Shown here: in pieces, positions 24,966-34,207 of the stretch
How positions within the stretch are numbered: position 1 is the first letter of the stretch
How the letters are laid out: each line of letters opens with the position of its first letter
Origin: an uncultured Bacilli bacterium
Lineage (GTDB): Bacteria > Bacillota_I > Bacilli_A > RFN20 > CAG-826
Length of the DNA: 52,508 nt
Assembly: GCA_944363565.1 (NCBI GenBank)
Contig: CALVUI010000005.1
Span: 1 to 52,508, forward strand
Direction of reading: 5' to 3'
Position numbers and translations under genes: made by a program
The notes under the pieces: generated by a model
Told to the model about the DNA's origin: nothing
Databases searched by the model: none
What the model saw: the letters and a program-made list of their open reading frames with translations, nothing else

Positions 24966-26594
24966 GGCGTCCTTGTGTTTCTTGCAAAGATAGACCGTCT
25001 TGCCATTGCTTAAGGTGACGATCTTCGAAGGAGTCCCGGTATGGGACTTTTTCTTTCCGCAGATGTAGCAGTGCCAATAGCGCGGAGTTTCCTCCTCCTC
25101 TTCCTCATAGGGGAGATAGGGGCTATCTAGGCTCGGGCTTTCCTCTTCTTCGTCCTCGTCATCGAGGAAGGGGTAGAGGTCGAGGTCCTCGAGGTAGTCC
25201 TCACTATAGGCGCTTTCTTCCTTGGGGGCGGTGAAGGAGGCCCGTTTGTCTTTGACGAAGGTCGTTCCTTGCTCTTCGTCTTCGTCTCCTTTGGCGGGTT
25301 TGACGATGATGGCGAAGTCGGGTTTCCCTTTGCTGAGATCATCGGTGTAATAGACCTTGCCGGGGTAATGGGATTCCAGGATGTCCGCGGTTTCCTCTTC
25401 GACCGAAGTAGCCAAAAGGATGAGCCAACGGCCCTTCATGGATTTCAGCCCGTTTTTCCTGATACGGGAATCGATCTTCTTGAAGGCTTCGTCGAGATTA
25501 CGGTAGGTGACCGTTTCTTCCTTCTCCGCCAGGGTGACGTGGTTCAAGGGTTTGGCCCTAGCGACCTGGCTATATTTCTGGACCTGTTCGCGGTAGGCCT
25601 CCGCCAAAGATTGGAGGATGGCTCTTTCGAGCGCTGCCGCGTCGATCTTGCGTTTGGGCAGTCTTCTTTTGGGCTCTTCTTTCTTGGGGGCCGGAGGCGG
25701 GGTACCGGGTCGCGGTTTCTTGACTTCGATCTCAGGCGGCAGGAAGTCCTTGACCTTGCTTTTGACGAAGCGGGTTTGGGGTTCCCGTCTTTTCCTTTCC
25801 CATTTCTTTTCTTCGGGATGAGGCGCGGGTTTTTCCTCGATTTGTTTGGCTTCTGCGGTGGTTTCGGGGAGTTGTTCCTTCGGTTCTTCGGTTTCCTCGA
25901 TTTCCTTTTCCTCGGCCTTGCTGACCTCGACTTCTTCGACCGGGGCCTCGGGGAGGGGTTCTTCTTCGCTGATGGCCTCGGCGAGGATCTCGCACTTTTC
26001 CTTTTCCGGTTCTTCCTCTTCGAGACGGCTCAAAGCCCGGGCCAAGGCGTCTTCCTTCCTTTCGATCCCGAGGCGGGCGAGGGTCTGGCTGAAGATCCTT
26101 CTGGTTTCTCCTTTGGCCCTTTCGAAGTCGACCGTGGTCCTGGGTAGCCTCTTGCTACCGCCTAAATAGTCCCGGGTTTCCTGATCGAGACGATCGAGGA
26201 ACATGCAGAAAGCCGGGGAGAAGCCGCTTTGGAGGAGGAGGGTCAGGAAGTCGTCTTGTTTGGTGGGGGAGAAGGAAAGGATCAGTTCGCTGAGGTTGGC
26301 GGTGATCTTCGGTTCTTCCTTTAACTTACTTTGGTAAAACGAAGGATCGATGGTCTCTTCCTTGTCCTTGAAGTCGAGGAGACGTCGCTCCTCGGGATCG
26401 TCGCTCATGATGAGCATTTCACCGGCTCCCCCGGTGAAGGTTTCGATGCCTCCGGAGTAGCTCCGCCGGCCCCGGTCATAACCCGGGAGCAGGAAGAGGG
26501 TCTTGTAGGCATCGAAAAGGATCTTCCTTCTTTTCGAGAAAGAAGGCGTCTGCACCAAAGAATCGAAGAAAGCTTTATCAATGGAAATTTTCAT
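24960..26594 (-). CDS. Large acidic protein with C-terminal zinc-finger-like motif
   Basis: 544 aa, function not recognised. Residues 1 to about 180 look globular and helical. About 180-330 is a low-complexity Glu/Pro/Lys-rich linker likely to be disordered. About 315-430 is a second globular region with a Rossmann-like KGRWLILLATSVEEETADIL and VYYTDDLSKGKPDFAIIVKP. A very acidic stretch then leads to a zinc-finger-like end with Cys509-x2-Cys512 and Cys537-x2-His540. The C-terminal motif recalls small treble-clef fingers. It is co-transcribed with a small membrane protein upstream (ATGA overlap). The end abuts the convergent GDPD stop (CTATAG). Confidence 0.5.
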   Translation of the reverse strand: MKISIDKAFFDSLVQTPSFSKRRKILFDAYKTLFLLPGYDRGRRSYSGGIETFTGGAGEMLIMSDDPEERRLLDFKDKEETIDPSFYQSKLKEEPKITANLSELILSFSPTKQDDFLTLLLQSGFSPAFCMFLDRLDQETRDYLGGSKRLPRTTVDFERAKGETRRIFSQTLARLGIERKEDALARALSRLEEEEPEKEKCEILAEAISEEEPLPEAPVEEVEVSKAEEKEIEETEEPKEQLPETTAEAKQIEEKPAPHPEEKKWERKRREPQTRFVKSKVKDFLPPEIEVKKPRPGTPPPAPKKEEPKRRLPKRKIDAAALERAILQSLAEAYREQVQKYSQVARAKPLNHVTLAEKEETVTYRNLDEAFKKIDSRIRKNGLKSMKGRWLILLATSVEEETADILESHYPGKVYYTDDLSKGKPDFAIIVKPAKGDEDEEQGTTFVKDKRASFTAPKEESAYSEDYLEDLDLYPFLDDEDEEEESPSLDSPYLPYEEEEEETPRYWHCYICGKKKSHTGTPSKIVTLSNGKTVYLCKKHKDAL

Positions 26595-27070
26595 GCAATG
26601 AGGTAGGGAATATAGGGCAAGAGATAGACGAAGACGACGAACAATAAAGTAATGGCGAGGCCCATGAAGAGGACCGAGAAGAAGATGACACCCTTCTTAT
26701 AGGAGGTAACGGCCACTAAGGAGGTGATGAAGGCTAGTATGGCAAAGACGCCGGCGACGACCCCGAGCCAAGCGATGACGGTCGGGGCATTCCCGCCTAG
26801 TAAAGCCACCACGGCCGAACCAGGAGCGGCCAAAGGATTATTCCCGTAAAGGACCCAGATGTTTGAAAACTGCGCAAAACCCCATTCTTCGCCTTGGGAA
26901 ACGATGATTTTGACCGAATTGGCGTCTAGTAAAGACGGACTTAAGAATACGATTCCCAAAAGGATGAAGACGAAGGAAAGGAAGCAAGTTGCCCGGCGTT
27001 TGAGCCGGATCTTGACCCTTTCATAACCCTTGCGATCGAGGATGTCATAGCGGCGGGGCTCATTTTTCAT
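26591..27070 (-). CDS. Small four-helix membrane protein, unknown
   Basis: 159 aa with a basic N-terminus (RVKIRLKRRAT) and four membrane spans, near residues 29-47, 80-100 (partly), 100-122 and 126-155. Function not recognised. The ATG lies 6 nt after extended -10 TGG-TAGAAT with no Shine-Dalgarno sequence. It overlaps the next gene by ATGA, so it probably works with the zinc-finger protein. Confidence 0.6.
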   Translation of the reverse strand: MKNEPRRYDILDRKGYERVKIRLKRRATCFLSFVFILLGIVFLSPSLLDANSVKIIVSQGEEWGFAQFSNIWVLYGNNPLAAPGSAVVALLGGNAPTVIAWLGVVAGVFAILAFITSLVAVTSYKKGVIFFSVLFMGLAITLLFVVFVYLLPYIPYLIA

Positions 27071-27076
27071 GGGCCC

Positions 27077-27082
27077 ATTCTA
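27077..27082 (-). promoter_or_regulatory. -10 box, leaderless type
   Basis: TAGAAT preceded by TGG ends 6 nt before the ATG at 27070 on the minus strand, shortly after the stop of the AMP ligase gene. Confidence 0.5.
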
Positions 27083-27100
27083 CCATAGGGATATAGTTCC

Positions 27101-28684
27101 CTATTCGGGGAATTTGCTGGAATCGATTTTCCCGACCGCCGTCCGGGGCAAGGCTTCGAGGAAATAAAGTTTCTTCGGACGATAGTAGACGGGAAGGTTC
27201 TTGGCGATTTCCTTGAGGATCTTCTCCTCGATTTCCTTCTCGCCCATCTGGCTCTGTTTCCTCTTCACCAGGGCCAGTTCCAAGACCGAACCGAGACGCT
27301 CGTCCTTGACCGGATAGGCATAGGCTTCGTAGATGTTGGGGTCTTCGAGGGCCAGCTTCTCGAGGTCGCTCGGACAAACCGGGACTCCGTTGACCTTGGC
27401 CACCCTCCTAAGCCGTTGCCGGAAGTGGAGGTAGCCGTCTTCGTCGAGGAAGCCGAGATCCTTGGTCCGGACGTATTTCTCCCCGTCGATGACCTTGAAG
27501 GTCTGTTCCGTCAGTTCCGGATCCATGAAGTAGCCTTCCATCAGGGTGGGTCCGCTGATGGCGACTTCCCCTTCTTCGTTGGGTCCAAGAACATGGCCAT
27601 CATCCAGCGAGAGGATGACTTCCTTGATGCCCCTCAGGGGTCGGCCGACCGTCCCTTCCTTGCATTCTTTCCAGCGGTTGACGTTGGATACCGTTACCGT
27701 TTCGGTTAAGCCATAGCCTTCGAAGAGCTTGGCCTTCCCGCCTTCCTTTTCGATGAAGGAATTGAAGGAATCGATGAGGGTCTTGGTGACGTTGTCCCCA
27801 CCGACGTAGGCCACGAAAAGATTGCGGCAGGCTTCTTCCTTGAAGTAGGGGGAGGAGAGGAGGGCATTGTAGAGGGCCGGGACCCCGATGATGGTGTTGG
27901 CCCTATTCTTGGAAAGCAAAGCGCAGGCTTCCTTGCTATGGAACTTGGTCATGAGGACGGTGGTGGCCCCGTTCGATAAAGGAGCGACCACCCCCATGGC
28001 CAGGCCGAAGCCATGGAACATCGGGATGACGGTCAGCATCTTGACGGTGGTCGGATCCTCGACCCCGATGATGGCGAGGCCTTCCAAACCCAAATATCCG
28101 ATGGCCTCATTGGAGAGCATGATGACCTTGGGTTCCCCGTTCGTGCCACCAGAGTTCAAATAGACACAGGGCTCATGGTCCTTGAATTCGTTTTTGACTT
28201 CCTGGTCGTGGCCCTTGAGCCTTTCATAAGAAAGGACCCCTTCGGGAAGCTTCCCGGACATGGCCCTCACGGCGAGGGCCTTGAAGAAGGAGACCCCGTG
28301 GTAGAGGTTGACGGCGATGATCTTGGCTTCCTTTATTTCCAGGGCATAGTCTTTCGCGTTGAGGGAAAGGCAGAAGAAATAACGGCAGTCGGTCTTCTTG
28401 AGGAAGGTGGCGAGCTGGGCCGCCGGGGTCAGCGGATGGATGAGATAGGCAATGGCCCCGATGGCGTTGATGGCGTAGAAAATGGTGACCGCCTGGGGGC
28501 AATTGGGGAGGTTGAGGGCGACGATGTCGCCTTTTTTCACGCCCAAGGAGCGGAGTTTTGCAACGGTTTTGAGGATTTCCGCGTTGAGTCTAAGGTAAGT
28601 CCAGTCGAGGGACTCGTAGGAAAGGGCGGTGGCCCCGGGATAACGGTCCATCTGTTTTAGGAAGAGTTCGTAGAGATTTTTCAT
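27101..28684 (-). CDS. Acyl-CoA synthetase/AMP-forming ligase
   Basis: A 527-aa member of the ANL adenylating family that activates a carboxylic acid with ATP and usually transfers it to CoA. The P-loop-like motif is YLNSGGTNGEPKVIMLSN, followed by GYGLTETV, then TKDLGFLDEDGYLHFRQR (hinge region) and the C-terminal catalytic Lys in RTAVGKIDSSKF. The ATG at 28684 is chosen: it overlaps the upstream stop by ATGA, and the longer frame adds sequence without family resemblance. It is coupled to a DUF1624 acyltransferase, so activated acyl groups may feed an envelope modification. Confidence 0.85.
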   Translation of the reverse strand: MKNLYELFLKQMDRYPGATALSYESLDWTYLRLNAEILKTVAKLRSLGVKKGDIVALNLPNCPQAVTIFYAINAIGAIAYLIHPLTPAAQLATFLKKTDCRYFFCLSLNAKDYALEIKEAKIIAVNLYHGVSFFKALAVRAMSGKLPEGVLSYERLKGHDQEVKNEFKDHEPCVYLNSGGTNGEPKVIMLSNEAIGYLGLEGLAIIGVEDPTTVKMLTVIPMFHGFGLAMGVVAPLSNGATTVLMTKFHSKEACALLSKNRANTIIGVPALYNALLSSPYFKEEACRNLFVAYVGGDNVTKTLIDSFNSFIEKEGGKAKLFEGYGLTETVTVSNVNRWKECKEGTVGRPLRGIKEVILSLDDGHVLGPNEEGEVAISGPTLMEGYFMDPELTEQTFKVIDGEKYVRTKDLGFLDEDGYLHFRQRLRRVAKVNGVPVCPSDLEKLALEDPNIYEAYAYPVKDERLGSVLELALVKRKQSQMGEKEIEEKILKEIAKNLPVYYRPKKLYFLEALPRTAVGKIDSSKFPE

Positions 28685-29541
28685 AGATTGGGAATGAAGC
28701 CTAAGGCCAAGGTTACGACGGCTAGGATAAAGACCAAGAGGACCTGGTGCAAGACGTAGACCCAAAGGCAATGCCGCCCGAAGAAGACGAAGGGCTCGGC
28801 CTTTTCGAGGAAGGGAAGATAGGACTTCCGGGTCTTATAGAAAGTCTTACCGATGAAGGCCCCGAGGAACAGGATGGCGATGCAAGGCAAGGGCCTTATG
28901 TAGTCCATACCCCCGGCCATCTGGCCGATGAAGAGAGCCCCGTAGTTGGCAAACCATTCGGTGATGGTCTTGCCCGGATATGGGGGTTCGGGCGAGGTAA
29001 GGGCGATGGTCAAGACCAAGAAGACGAAGAAGAGATAGAGGTCGGTCCAACGGTCCTTGGTGATAGCGGACTTGAGGCTATAGATGAGATGGGCCAGGGT
29101 CATGGTGTTGAGGAGGCCCATGAAGATATTGAGGGTGACATCCTGGAAGTAGGTCGAAAAGGCGGTGAGGACGGCGGTGAGGCCAAAGCCGAGGACCGTG
29201 ATCTCGAGGGCCCGCTTGAGGTGGTTGCGCGAGAAGGTGGTGCTGATGCCGGAAAGTAAGAAGAAGATACCGACGAAGATGCAGTGGAGGACCAGCCTCC
29301 AAGTCGCACTTTCGATGTATTGGCCCAGTTGGACGAAGGGTCTTATGGCGTTGAGGACGTCATAGAGGTTTTCCCCACCGACGCCAACGAGGACCGAGTC
29401 CCAAAGGGAAAGGTCGTAGCAAAGGTGATCGAGGACCATGAGGAAAACCGCGAAGCCCCTTAGGAAGTCGATCTCCGCCACCCGGGCGGGCCTAGTAGGC
29501 TTATCGCGGCTGACCCGATAAAGGGCCCTTTCGATGCTCAT
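28681..29541 (-). CDS. DUF1624/HGSNAT-like membrane acyltransferase
   Basis: 286 aa with about seven membrane spans. The N-terminal EIDFLRGFAVFLMVLDHLCYDL is typical of the heparan-alpha-glucosaminide N-acetyltransferase-like (DUF1624) family, including the D-x-x-R-G and late H. Members move acyl groups from CoA across the membrane to sugars. Position between an eight-to-nine-span membrane protein and an AMP ligase suggests an acyl-transfer pathway for an envelope polymer. The acceptor is unknown. Confidence 0.8.
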   Translation of the reverse strand: MSIERALYRVSRDKPTRPARVAEIDFLRGFAVFLMVLDHLCYDLSLWDSVLVGVGGENLYDVLNAIRPFVQLGQYIESATWRLVLHCIFVGIFFLLSGISTTFSRNHLKRALEITVLGFGLTAVLTAFSTYFQDVTLNIFMGLLNTMTLAHLIYSLKSAITKDRWTDLYLFFVFLVLTIALTSPEPPYPGKTITEWFANYGALFIGQMAGGMDYIRPLPCIAILFLGAFIGKTFYKTRKSYLPFLEKAEPFVFFGRHCLWVYVLHQVLLVFILAVVTLALGFIPNL

Positions 29542-29544
29542 GGG

Positions 29545-30420
29545 TTATTTTTTCTTGTAAGCGGTCAGATAAGAGACGCCGACGTAGGTCAGGCTCGTGA
29601 AGGTTCCGCTGATTAGTAAACCCATCCCGATGTCGGATAGATAGGCCCGGCCTCCAAGGAGGAGAAGGATGGTGACGATGAGGGCGAGGACAAGGGGAAA
29701 GAGGAAACTTAGGCGCTTGAGCCAGGAGAGCTTCCCCTCCAGCTTGAAGAAACCCAAAAGCAAAGGCAAAAGACCGATGAGGCCTAGGGAGATCGAGGCG
29801 GAAGAGGGGAAGGAAGAGGATTCCTGAATCAAAGCTTCCGGATAGTCGGCGAGGATGGCCCGGCCGTCTAAATACCACGGGACGAAGGCGAGGCCGTTAT
29901 CGATGGACAAACTCGGGGTCGGGCGGGAGGAAATGAGAGGCAGGAAATAACCTAGAAGCAAGAGGACGAGGGCCAGGGGCAGGATGAGGGAAGCGGCCTT
30001 GATGAGTTTTCCCCTTTCCGCGTCCTTGAGGAGGAAGAAGGAGGCGACGCTTAAGCCGAAGACGATGATGGCCCCGATGATGAGGCCGGCGGTGTATCCG
30101 ATGTCGGGGGCTAAGACCAAGGCCCCGTAGATCAAGCCGAAGCCAAGGGATAGGACGATGCAGCCATAGGAGAGGACCTTGAGGACCAAACGGCTTTCCC
30201 GATAGGTGACGGCGTAGACCAAGGCCAAAGCCAGGGCCACCATCGCATAAAGGACCAAATGTCCAAGCCAAGAGCCGAGGATTCCGACGAAGGGGGAGAT
30301 GACGTAAAGGGCACTCCCGATCCCCTCGTCGGCCAGGCTTCCGATCAGCAAAAACAAAGCCCCTAAGACCGGGATGGCGAGAAAGTCCGCGAGAGAGAAA
30401 TCGTCGAGAATCTTTTTCAT
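29545..30420 (-). CDS. Polytopic membrane protein, unknown
   Basis: 291 aa with about eight to nine hydrophobic segments and one loop (about 175-205, Ser/Pro-rich) probably outside. No motif recognised. The ATG at 30420 is preferred over an in-frame ATG at 30483 because the latter would put the -10 region inside the gene. TATTAT (30437-30432) lies 11 nt upstream. It is followed three nt later by the DUF1624 gene, so the three form an operon. Confidence 0.6.
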   Translation of the reverse strand: MKKILDDFSLADFLAIPVLGALFLLIGSLADEGIGSALYVISPFVGILGSWLGHLVLYAMVALALALVYAVTYRESRLVLKVLSYGCIVLSLGFGLIYGALVLAPDIGYTAGLIIGAIIVFGLSVASFFLLKDAERGKLIKAASLILPLALVLLLLGYFLPLISSRPTPSLSIDNGLAFVPWYLDGRAILADYPEALIQESSSFPSSASISLGLIGLLPLLLGFFKLEGKLSWLKRLSFLFPLVLALIVTILLLLGGRAYLSDIGMGLLISGTFTSLTYVGVSYLTAYKKK

Positions 30421-30431
30421 GGGCGTAACAA

Positions 30432-30441
30432 ATAATATAGT
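30432..30441. promoter_or_regulatory. Overlapping divergent -10 elements
   Basis: Minus-strand TATTAT (30437-30432, 11 nt from its ATG) and plus-strand TATAGT (30436-30441, 8 nt from ATG 30450) overlap by two bases. Both starts lack a clear Shine-Dalgarno sequence. Confidence 0.5.
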
Positions 30442-30449
30442 AATCAAGG

Positions 30450-31082
30450 ATGAAAGCATTAGGGGAAAGTAGGGCCGCTGCACTCTTCTATCTTTTGGGT
30501 GTCGTTTTGGGCTTGGCCGTCGGAATCGTAAATTTGGCCCTCCCCGTTCCCTCGATGGGTTCCTACTTCGGAGCGGTCGCTTCCTTCCTCATCGCCCTCC
30601 TCTCCCTCATCCGCTTCCTCTGCCTTTTCCTTGGGAAAGGGGTTCTTCTCTCTTCCCTGATCCTCAGGGGTGGTTTGAACGTCCTTTTGGTCTTGCCACT
30701 GGCCTTCATTTCCTTCAAGTACCAAGGGATCAACGAGTTGACCTACTTCCTTTCCCTCTTGGTGATGGCATTCGGCATCACCGTCCTTGGTTTCAAGGAA
30801 AGCCATGACAAAGACGGAAAAACCCCGCAGTCCTGGCGTCTCCTCCTCGATATTCCCTTCGTTATCCTTGCCTTTTTCCTCTTCCTCGATTCGATTTTCG
30901 TTGGGATCGACCATGGGTTCCAAGGGGCCGCTTCGCTTTGCGTTATTCCTCTCGCGGTCATGCTTACGGCCTATATCCTGCCCGGTTATTTGAAAAGGAC
31001 CGCCCCGACCATCTCGATCGCCCTTTCTTTGGCCTATCCGGTTATCTTAGGGCTATGCCCTATCGTCTTTTTATTTCTCTAA
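30450..31082 (+). CDS. Polytopic membrane protein, unknown
   Basis: 210 aa with six hydrophobic segments spaced over the whole length and a single larger hydrophilic loop (KESHDKDGKTPQSWR, about 116-130). No family recognised. Divergent from the membrane operon on the minus strand, and followed after 27 nt by the Sel1 gene. Confidence 0.6.
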   Translation: MKALGESRAAALFYLLGVVLGLAVGIVNLALPVPSMGSYFGAVASFLIALLSLIRFLCLFLGKGVLLSSLILRGGLNVLLVLPLAFISFKYQGINELTYFLSLLVMAFGITVLGFKESHDKDGKTPQSWRLLLDIPFVILAFFLFLDSIFVGIDHGFQGAASLCVIPLAVMLTAYILPGYLKRTAPTISIALSLAYPVILGLCPIVFLFL

Positions 31083-31109
31083 GAGGCTGATAAAATCGCC
31101 TCTCGCAAG

Positions 31110-32501
31110 ATGGATAAGAAAACCGCCGCCCTCTACAAACGCCACACCCTCAACAACGAAATCGAAATAGTCAACTCCAAGGAGGCCGTCTGCCTCTTTT
31201 GCGGAACCCGCCTTTCGGCTCGGAAAATCGTCGATTGGGAGAATGACAAGAAAGGGGTCAGGGCCCTTTGCCCCGAATGCGGGATGACCGCGGTGGTCGG
31301 CGACGCCTCGGGCCTCGACCTCAGTCCCGAAACGGTCGAAGAAGCCCGGCGCCTCCTTTACGGCCCGAATTATACCCGCCACCATCCTGACATCCTCTAC
31401 AAGTACATTTCTCGCTATGAGGAAGGGAAGGTTACCAGAAACAAGGAAAACGAGGCCCTCTACCTCCATTACCTCAAGAAAATCGCCGATGACGGGCATG
31501 ACAATGCCTGTTTTACCTTGGGTTGCCTTTATTCGGGCGAACTCCAATTCCATCGCAAGGACCTAAGGAAGGCGGCCGAGTACTTCCATGAAGCACCTCT
31601 AAGGACCGACCCCGGGGCCCTCACCCATCTAGGTTATATCCATATGTCTTGGATCAATCCCCGCGATCCAGAAGACGACAATGCGGTCCGGGCGATGCAA
31701 TACTTCACCAAGGCCCAGGCCCTCGGGGACCAGATGGCCAGTCTCTTCCTTTCCGACCTTTACATCCATGGGCTCGGGGTCTATGAGGATGTCGCCCTCG
31801 GGGCCAAGATCCTCGAGTTCCTCTATCCCGAAAACTATTCATCCTTCTATTTCAGCGAGGGCAACATCTACAACGTCTTCCCCCATCTTTGCTATCGCCT
31901 CGGGTATCTGCACGCCAAGGGGATCCATTACGAAAAGAACAACTACAATGCCCTCCATTACCTCCTTTTGGCGGAGCTGGCCTTCAAGACCCAGAAGAAC
32001 CTCGCCGATAGCGACGCCCGCTCCCTCTACCACGAAGAAGAGAAGGTCGAGGCTTTGATCGAAGAAATCGCCAAAGAAGAAAACTTCGTAAGGGGCGAAC
32101 CTTATTTCGATTCCTATACCTTCGACGATTCCCTCGAGGAAGACGGGGAGATGTCCTTGGCCCACGTCCGGGGTTCGACTCCCTTCCTCAATCCGGCCTA
32201 TGATCCCGACCGCAAGATCTTCAGCTTCGATTTGGGGGAGACCCGCTTCCCGATGCTCTTGGTGGATACCAATAATCTCTATGCCGGCTTCCAGTCCGGG
32301 ACCACCCATTGGGAATTTGAAAACGTCTCCAAGGTCGAACTGAGTGAAGCCGACCATTACGACTACGTGAGGATCGCCTGGGGAAAGATCGTCTTCATGG
32401 CCTTCGGGCCCAGAGGGAACAACCGGCCCGTCTGCACCATCACCTTCGAATCGAAGGAAGAAGAGACCCCGTTCCCGAAAACGAAAGGATCGAAAGCCTG
32501 A
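31110..32501 (+). CDS. Sel1-repeat protein with N-terminal zinc ribbon
   Basis: 463 aa, cytoplasmic. A zinc ribbon is formed by Cys28-x2-Cys31 and Cys54-x2-Cys57. About 115-300 contains Sel1-type tetratricopeptide-like repeats (ACFTLGCLYSGE, ALTHLGYIHMSW, ASLFLSDLYIHGLG, LCYRLGYLHAKGI). The C-terminal 140 or so residues are not recognised. Such proteins scaffold protein complexes. The TGATG junction couples it to the ABC exporter genes, so it may act with them. Confidence 0.7.
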   Translation: MDKKTAALYKRHTLNNEIEIVNSKEAVCLFCGTRLSARKIVDWENDKKGVRALCPECGMTAVVGDASGLDLSPETVEEARRLLYGPNYTRHHPDILYKYISRYEEGKVTRNKENEALYLHYLKKIADDGHDNACFTLGCLYSGELQFHRKDLRKAAEYFHEAPLRTDPGALTHLGYIHMSWINPRDPEDDNAVRAMQYFTKAQALGDQMASLFLSDLYIHGLGVYEDVALGAKILEFLYPENYSSFYFSEGNIYNVFPHLCYRLGYLHAKGIHYEKNNYNALHYLLLAELAFKTQKNLADSDARSLYHEEEKVEALIEEIAKEENFVRGEPYFDSYTFDDSLEEDGEMSLAHVRGSTPFLNPAYDPDRKIFSFDLGETRFPMLLVDTNNLYAGFQSGTTHWEFENVSKVELSEADHYDYVRIAWGKIVFMAFGPRGNNRPVCTITFESKEEETPFPKTKGSKA

Positions 32502-34207
32502 TGTCGTCCCCGTCTTTGTCTTATCTTCGCCCCTACCGTTTCAAGACCATCATCGCCCCCTTCATGAAGGCCTTCGAATGCGCCTTCGAATTAGCGACCC
32601 CCTTCTTGGTCCGTTACATCATCGACGAGGGGATCGGGAAGAACAACGCCCCCTTGGCCTATGGCCTAGCCGGCCTCCTTTTTCTCTTCGCGGTCCTCGG
32701 TTTCCTTACCACCATGGTGACCCAGTATCTGGCCAGCCGCGTTTCCGCCGACTTCGGCTTGGCCCTTAGAAAAGGCCTCTACCAAAAGACCGAGGAACTC
32801 GGGGAAAGGGAACTCGAAAACTACGGCAAGGACAAGATCCTCACTTTGTTTGGAAGCGACGCCCAAAACCTCCAGACCGGGGTGGCGATGTTCATGCGCT
32901 TACTGGTCCGTTCACCCCTCATCACCTTCGGCTCCCTCGTCTTGTCCTTCGCCATCTCCTGGCAAGCCGGGGTCATCTTCCTCATCTCCCTCGGCCTCTC
33001 CTGCGCGATCTTGCTGCTGGTGATTTTCCTTAGTCCCAAGAGATACGCCGCCGTCCAAGGGGGATTGGACGACATGGCCCTTTATTCCGGCGATGCCCTA
33101 AGCGGCATCCGTTCGGTGAGGGCCTATGAAAAGACCTCGACCGAGGTCAAGAAGTACGAGGATGCCGCCCTCAGTTACAAGAAACGCAACGTCTCCCTCG
33201 GCAACCTCAATTCCATCGTCAACCCCTTGACCTTTGCCTTCATCTACCTCGCCCTTTGTCTGGTCGTCTACCTCGGGGGTTTCTATGAGGCCGAAGGATT
33301 ATTAACGACCGGGGAGATCGTCTCCTTGGTCGGCTACCTCACCGCTTCCTTGGCCTCCCTCAACATGTTCACCCGCCTCATCTCCTCCCTCAACAAGGCC
33401 GGGGGTAGCATGAAGCGCCTCGATGCCTTCCTTTCGAGCCAGCCGGCCTTCAGACCCGAAGGCGAGGAAAAGGGGAAGGGGGATATCGCCCTCAAGGTCG
33501 ATCACCTATCCTTCAGCTTCGGCGGTGAGAACGCGGTCGACGATGTCTCCTTCGAACTCAAGGCCGGGGAGCAATTAGGTATCATCGGCGGCACCGGGTC
33601 CGGCAAATCGACCTTGGCCCGCCTCCTTTGTCGGCTCCTATTACCCACCGAAGGCTCGATCCAACTATTCGGCCTACCCCTCGAGAAATGGGGCGAGAAG
33701 CCCCTTAGGGACGAGGTTTCGATTGTCTTACAAAAACCCGCTCTCTACGAAGGGACGATCCGCGATAACTTGATGTTAGGCGTTTCCGATAAAACCGACG
33801 AGGAACTTTGGGAAGCCCTCAAGATGAGCCTGGCCTATGAGTTCGCCAGGGAATACAAGGACGGCCTCGACCACAAGATCGAAGAAGGTGGGGCCAATCT
33901 AAGCGGGGGGCAACGCCAACGCTTGGTCTTAGCCCGCGCCTTCTTGGCGAAACCGCGTCTACTGATACTCGACGACTGCTTGTCCGCCCTCGACTACCTA
34001 AGCGAAAAGAAGGTCAGGGAAAACTTCTCGACCCTAAAGGGCGTGAGTGTGATTACCATCAGCCAACGGACCTCGTCTCTAGCCAATGCCGATGAGATTC
34101 TTGTCATGGCGGCCGGTAGAATCATCGGACGGGGCAAACATCAAGAATTACTGCAAACCTGCCCTCTTTACGAGGAAATCGACAAAACCCAGAAGGAGGC
34201 CAGATGA
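32501..34207 (+). CDS. ABC exporter half-transporter, degenerate-site subunit
   Basis: 568 aa with a six-span membrane domain (about 1-310) and a nucleotide-binding domain with Walker A GGTGSGKST (about 362-370), signature LSGGQ (467-471) and Walker B LLILDD. Asp492 replaces the catalytic Glu. Together with the next gene this makes a heterodimeric exporter in which one ATP site is inactive, as in TM287/288 and BmrCD. The cargo, a drug or lipid-like molecule, cannot be read. It overlaps the partner by ATGA. Confidence 0.9.
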   Translation: MSSPSLSYLRPYRFKTIIAPFMKAFECAFELATPFLVRYIIDEGIGKNNAPLAYGLAGLLFLFAVLGFLTTMVTQYLASRVSADFGLALRKGLYQKTEELGERELENYGKDKILTLFGSDAQNLQTGVAMFMRLLVRSPLITFGSLVLSFAISWQAGVIFLISLGLSCAILLLVIFLSPKRYAAVQGGLDDMALYSGDALSGIRSVRAYEKTSTEVKKYEDAALSYKKRNVSLGNLNSIVNPLTFAFIYLALCLVVYLGGFYEAEGLLTTGEIVSLVGYLTASLASLNMFTRLISSLNKAGGSMKRLDAFLSSQPAFRPEGEEKGKGDIALKVDHLSFSFGGENAVDDVSFELKAGEQLGIIGGTGSGKSTLARLLCRLLLPTEGSIQLFGLPLEKWGEKPLRDEVSIVLQKPALYEGTIRDNLMLGVSDKTDEELWEALKMSLAYEFAREYKDGLDHKIEEGGANLSGGQRQRLVLARAFLAKPRLLILDDCLSALDYLSEKKVRENFSTLKGVSVITISQRTSSLANADEILVMAAGRIIGRGKHQELLQTCPLYEEIDKTQKEAR

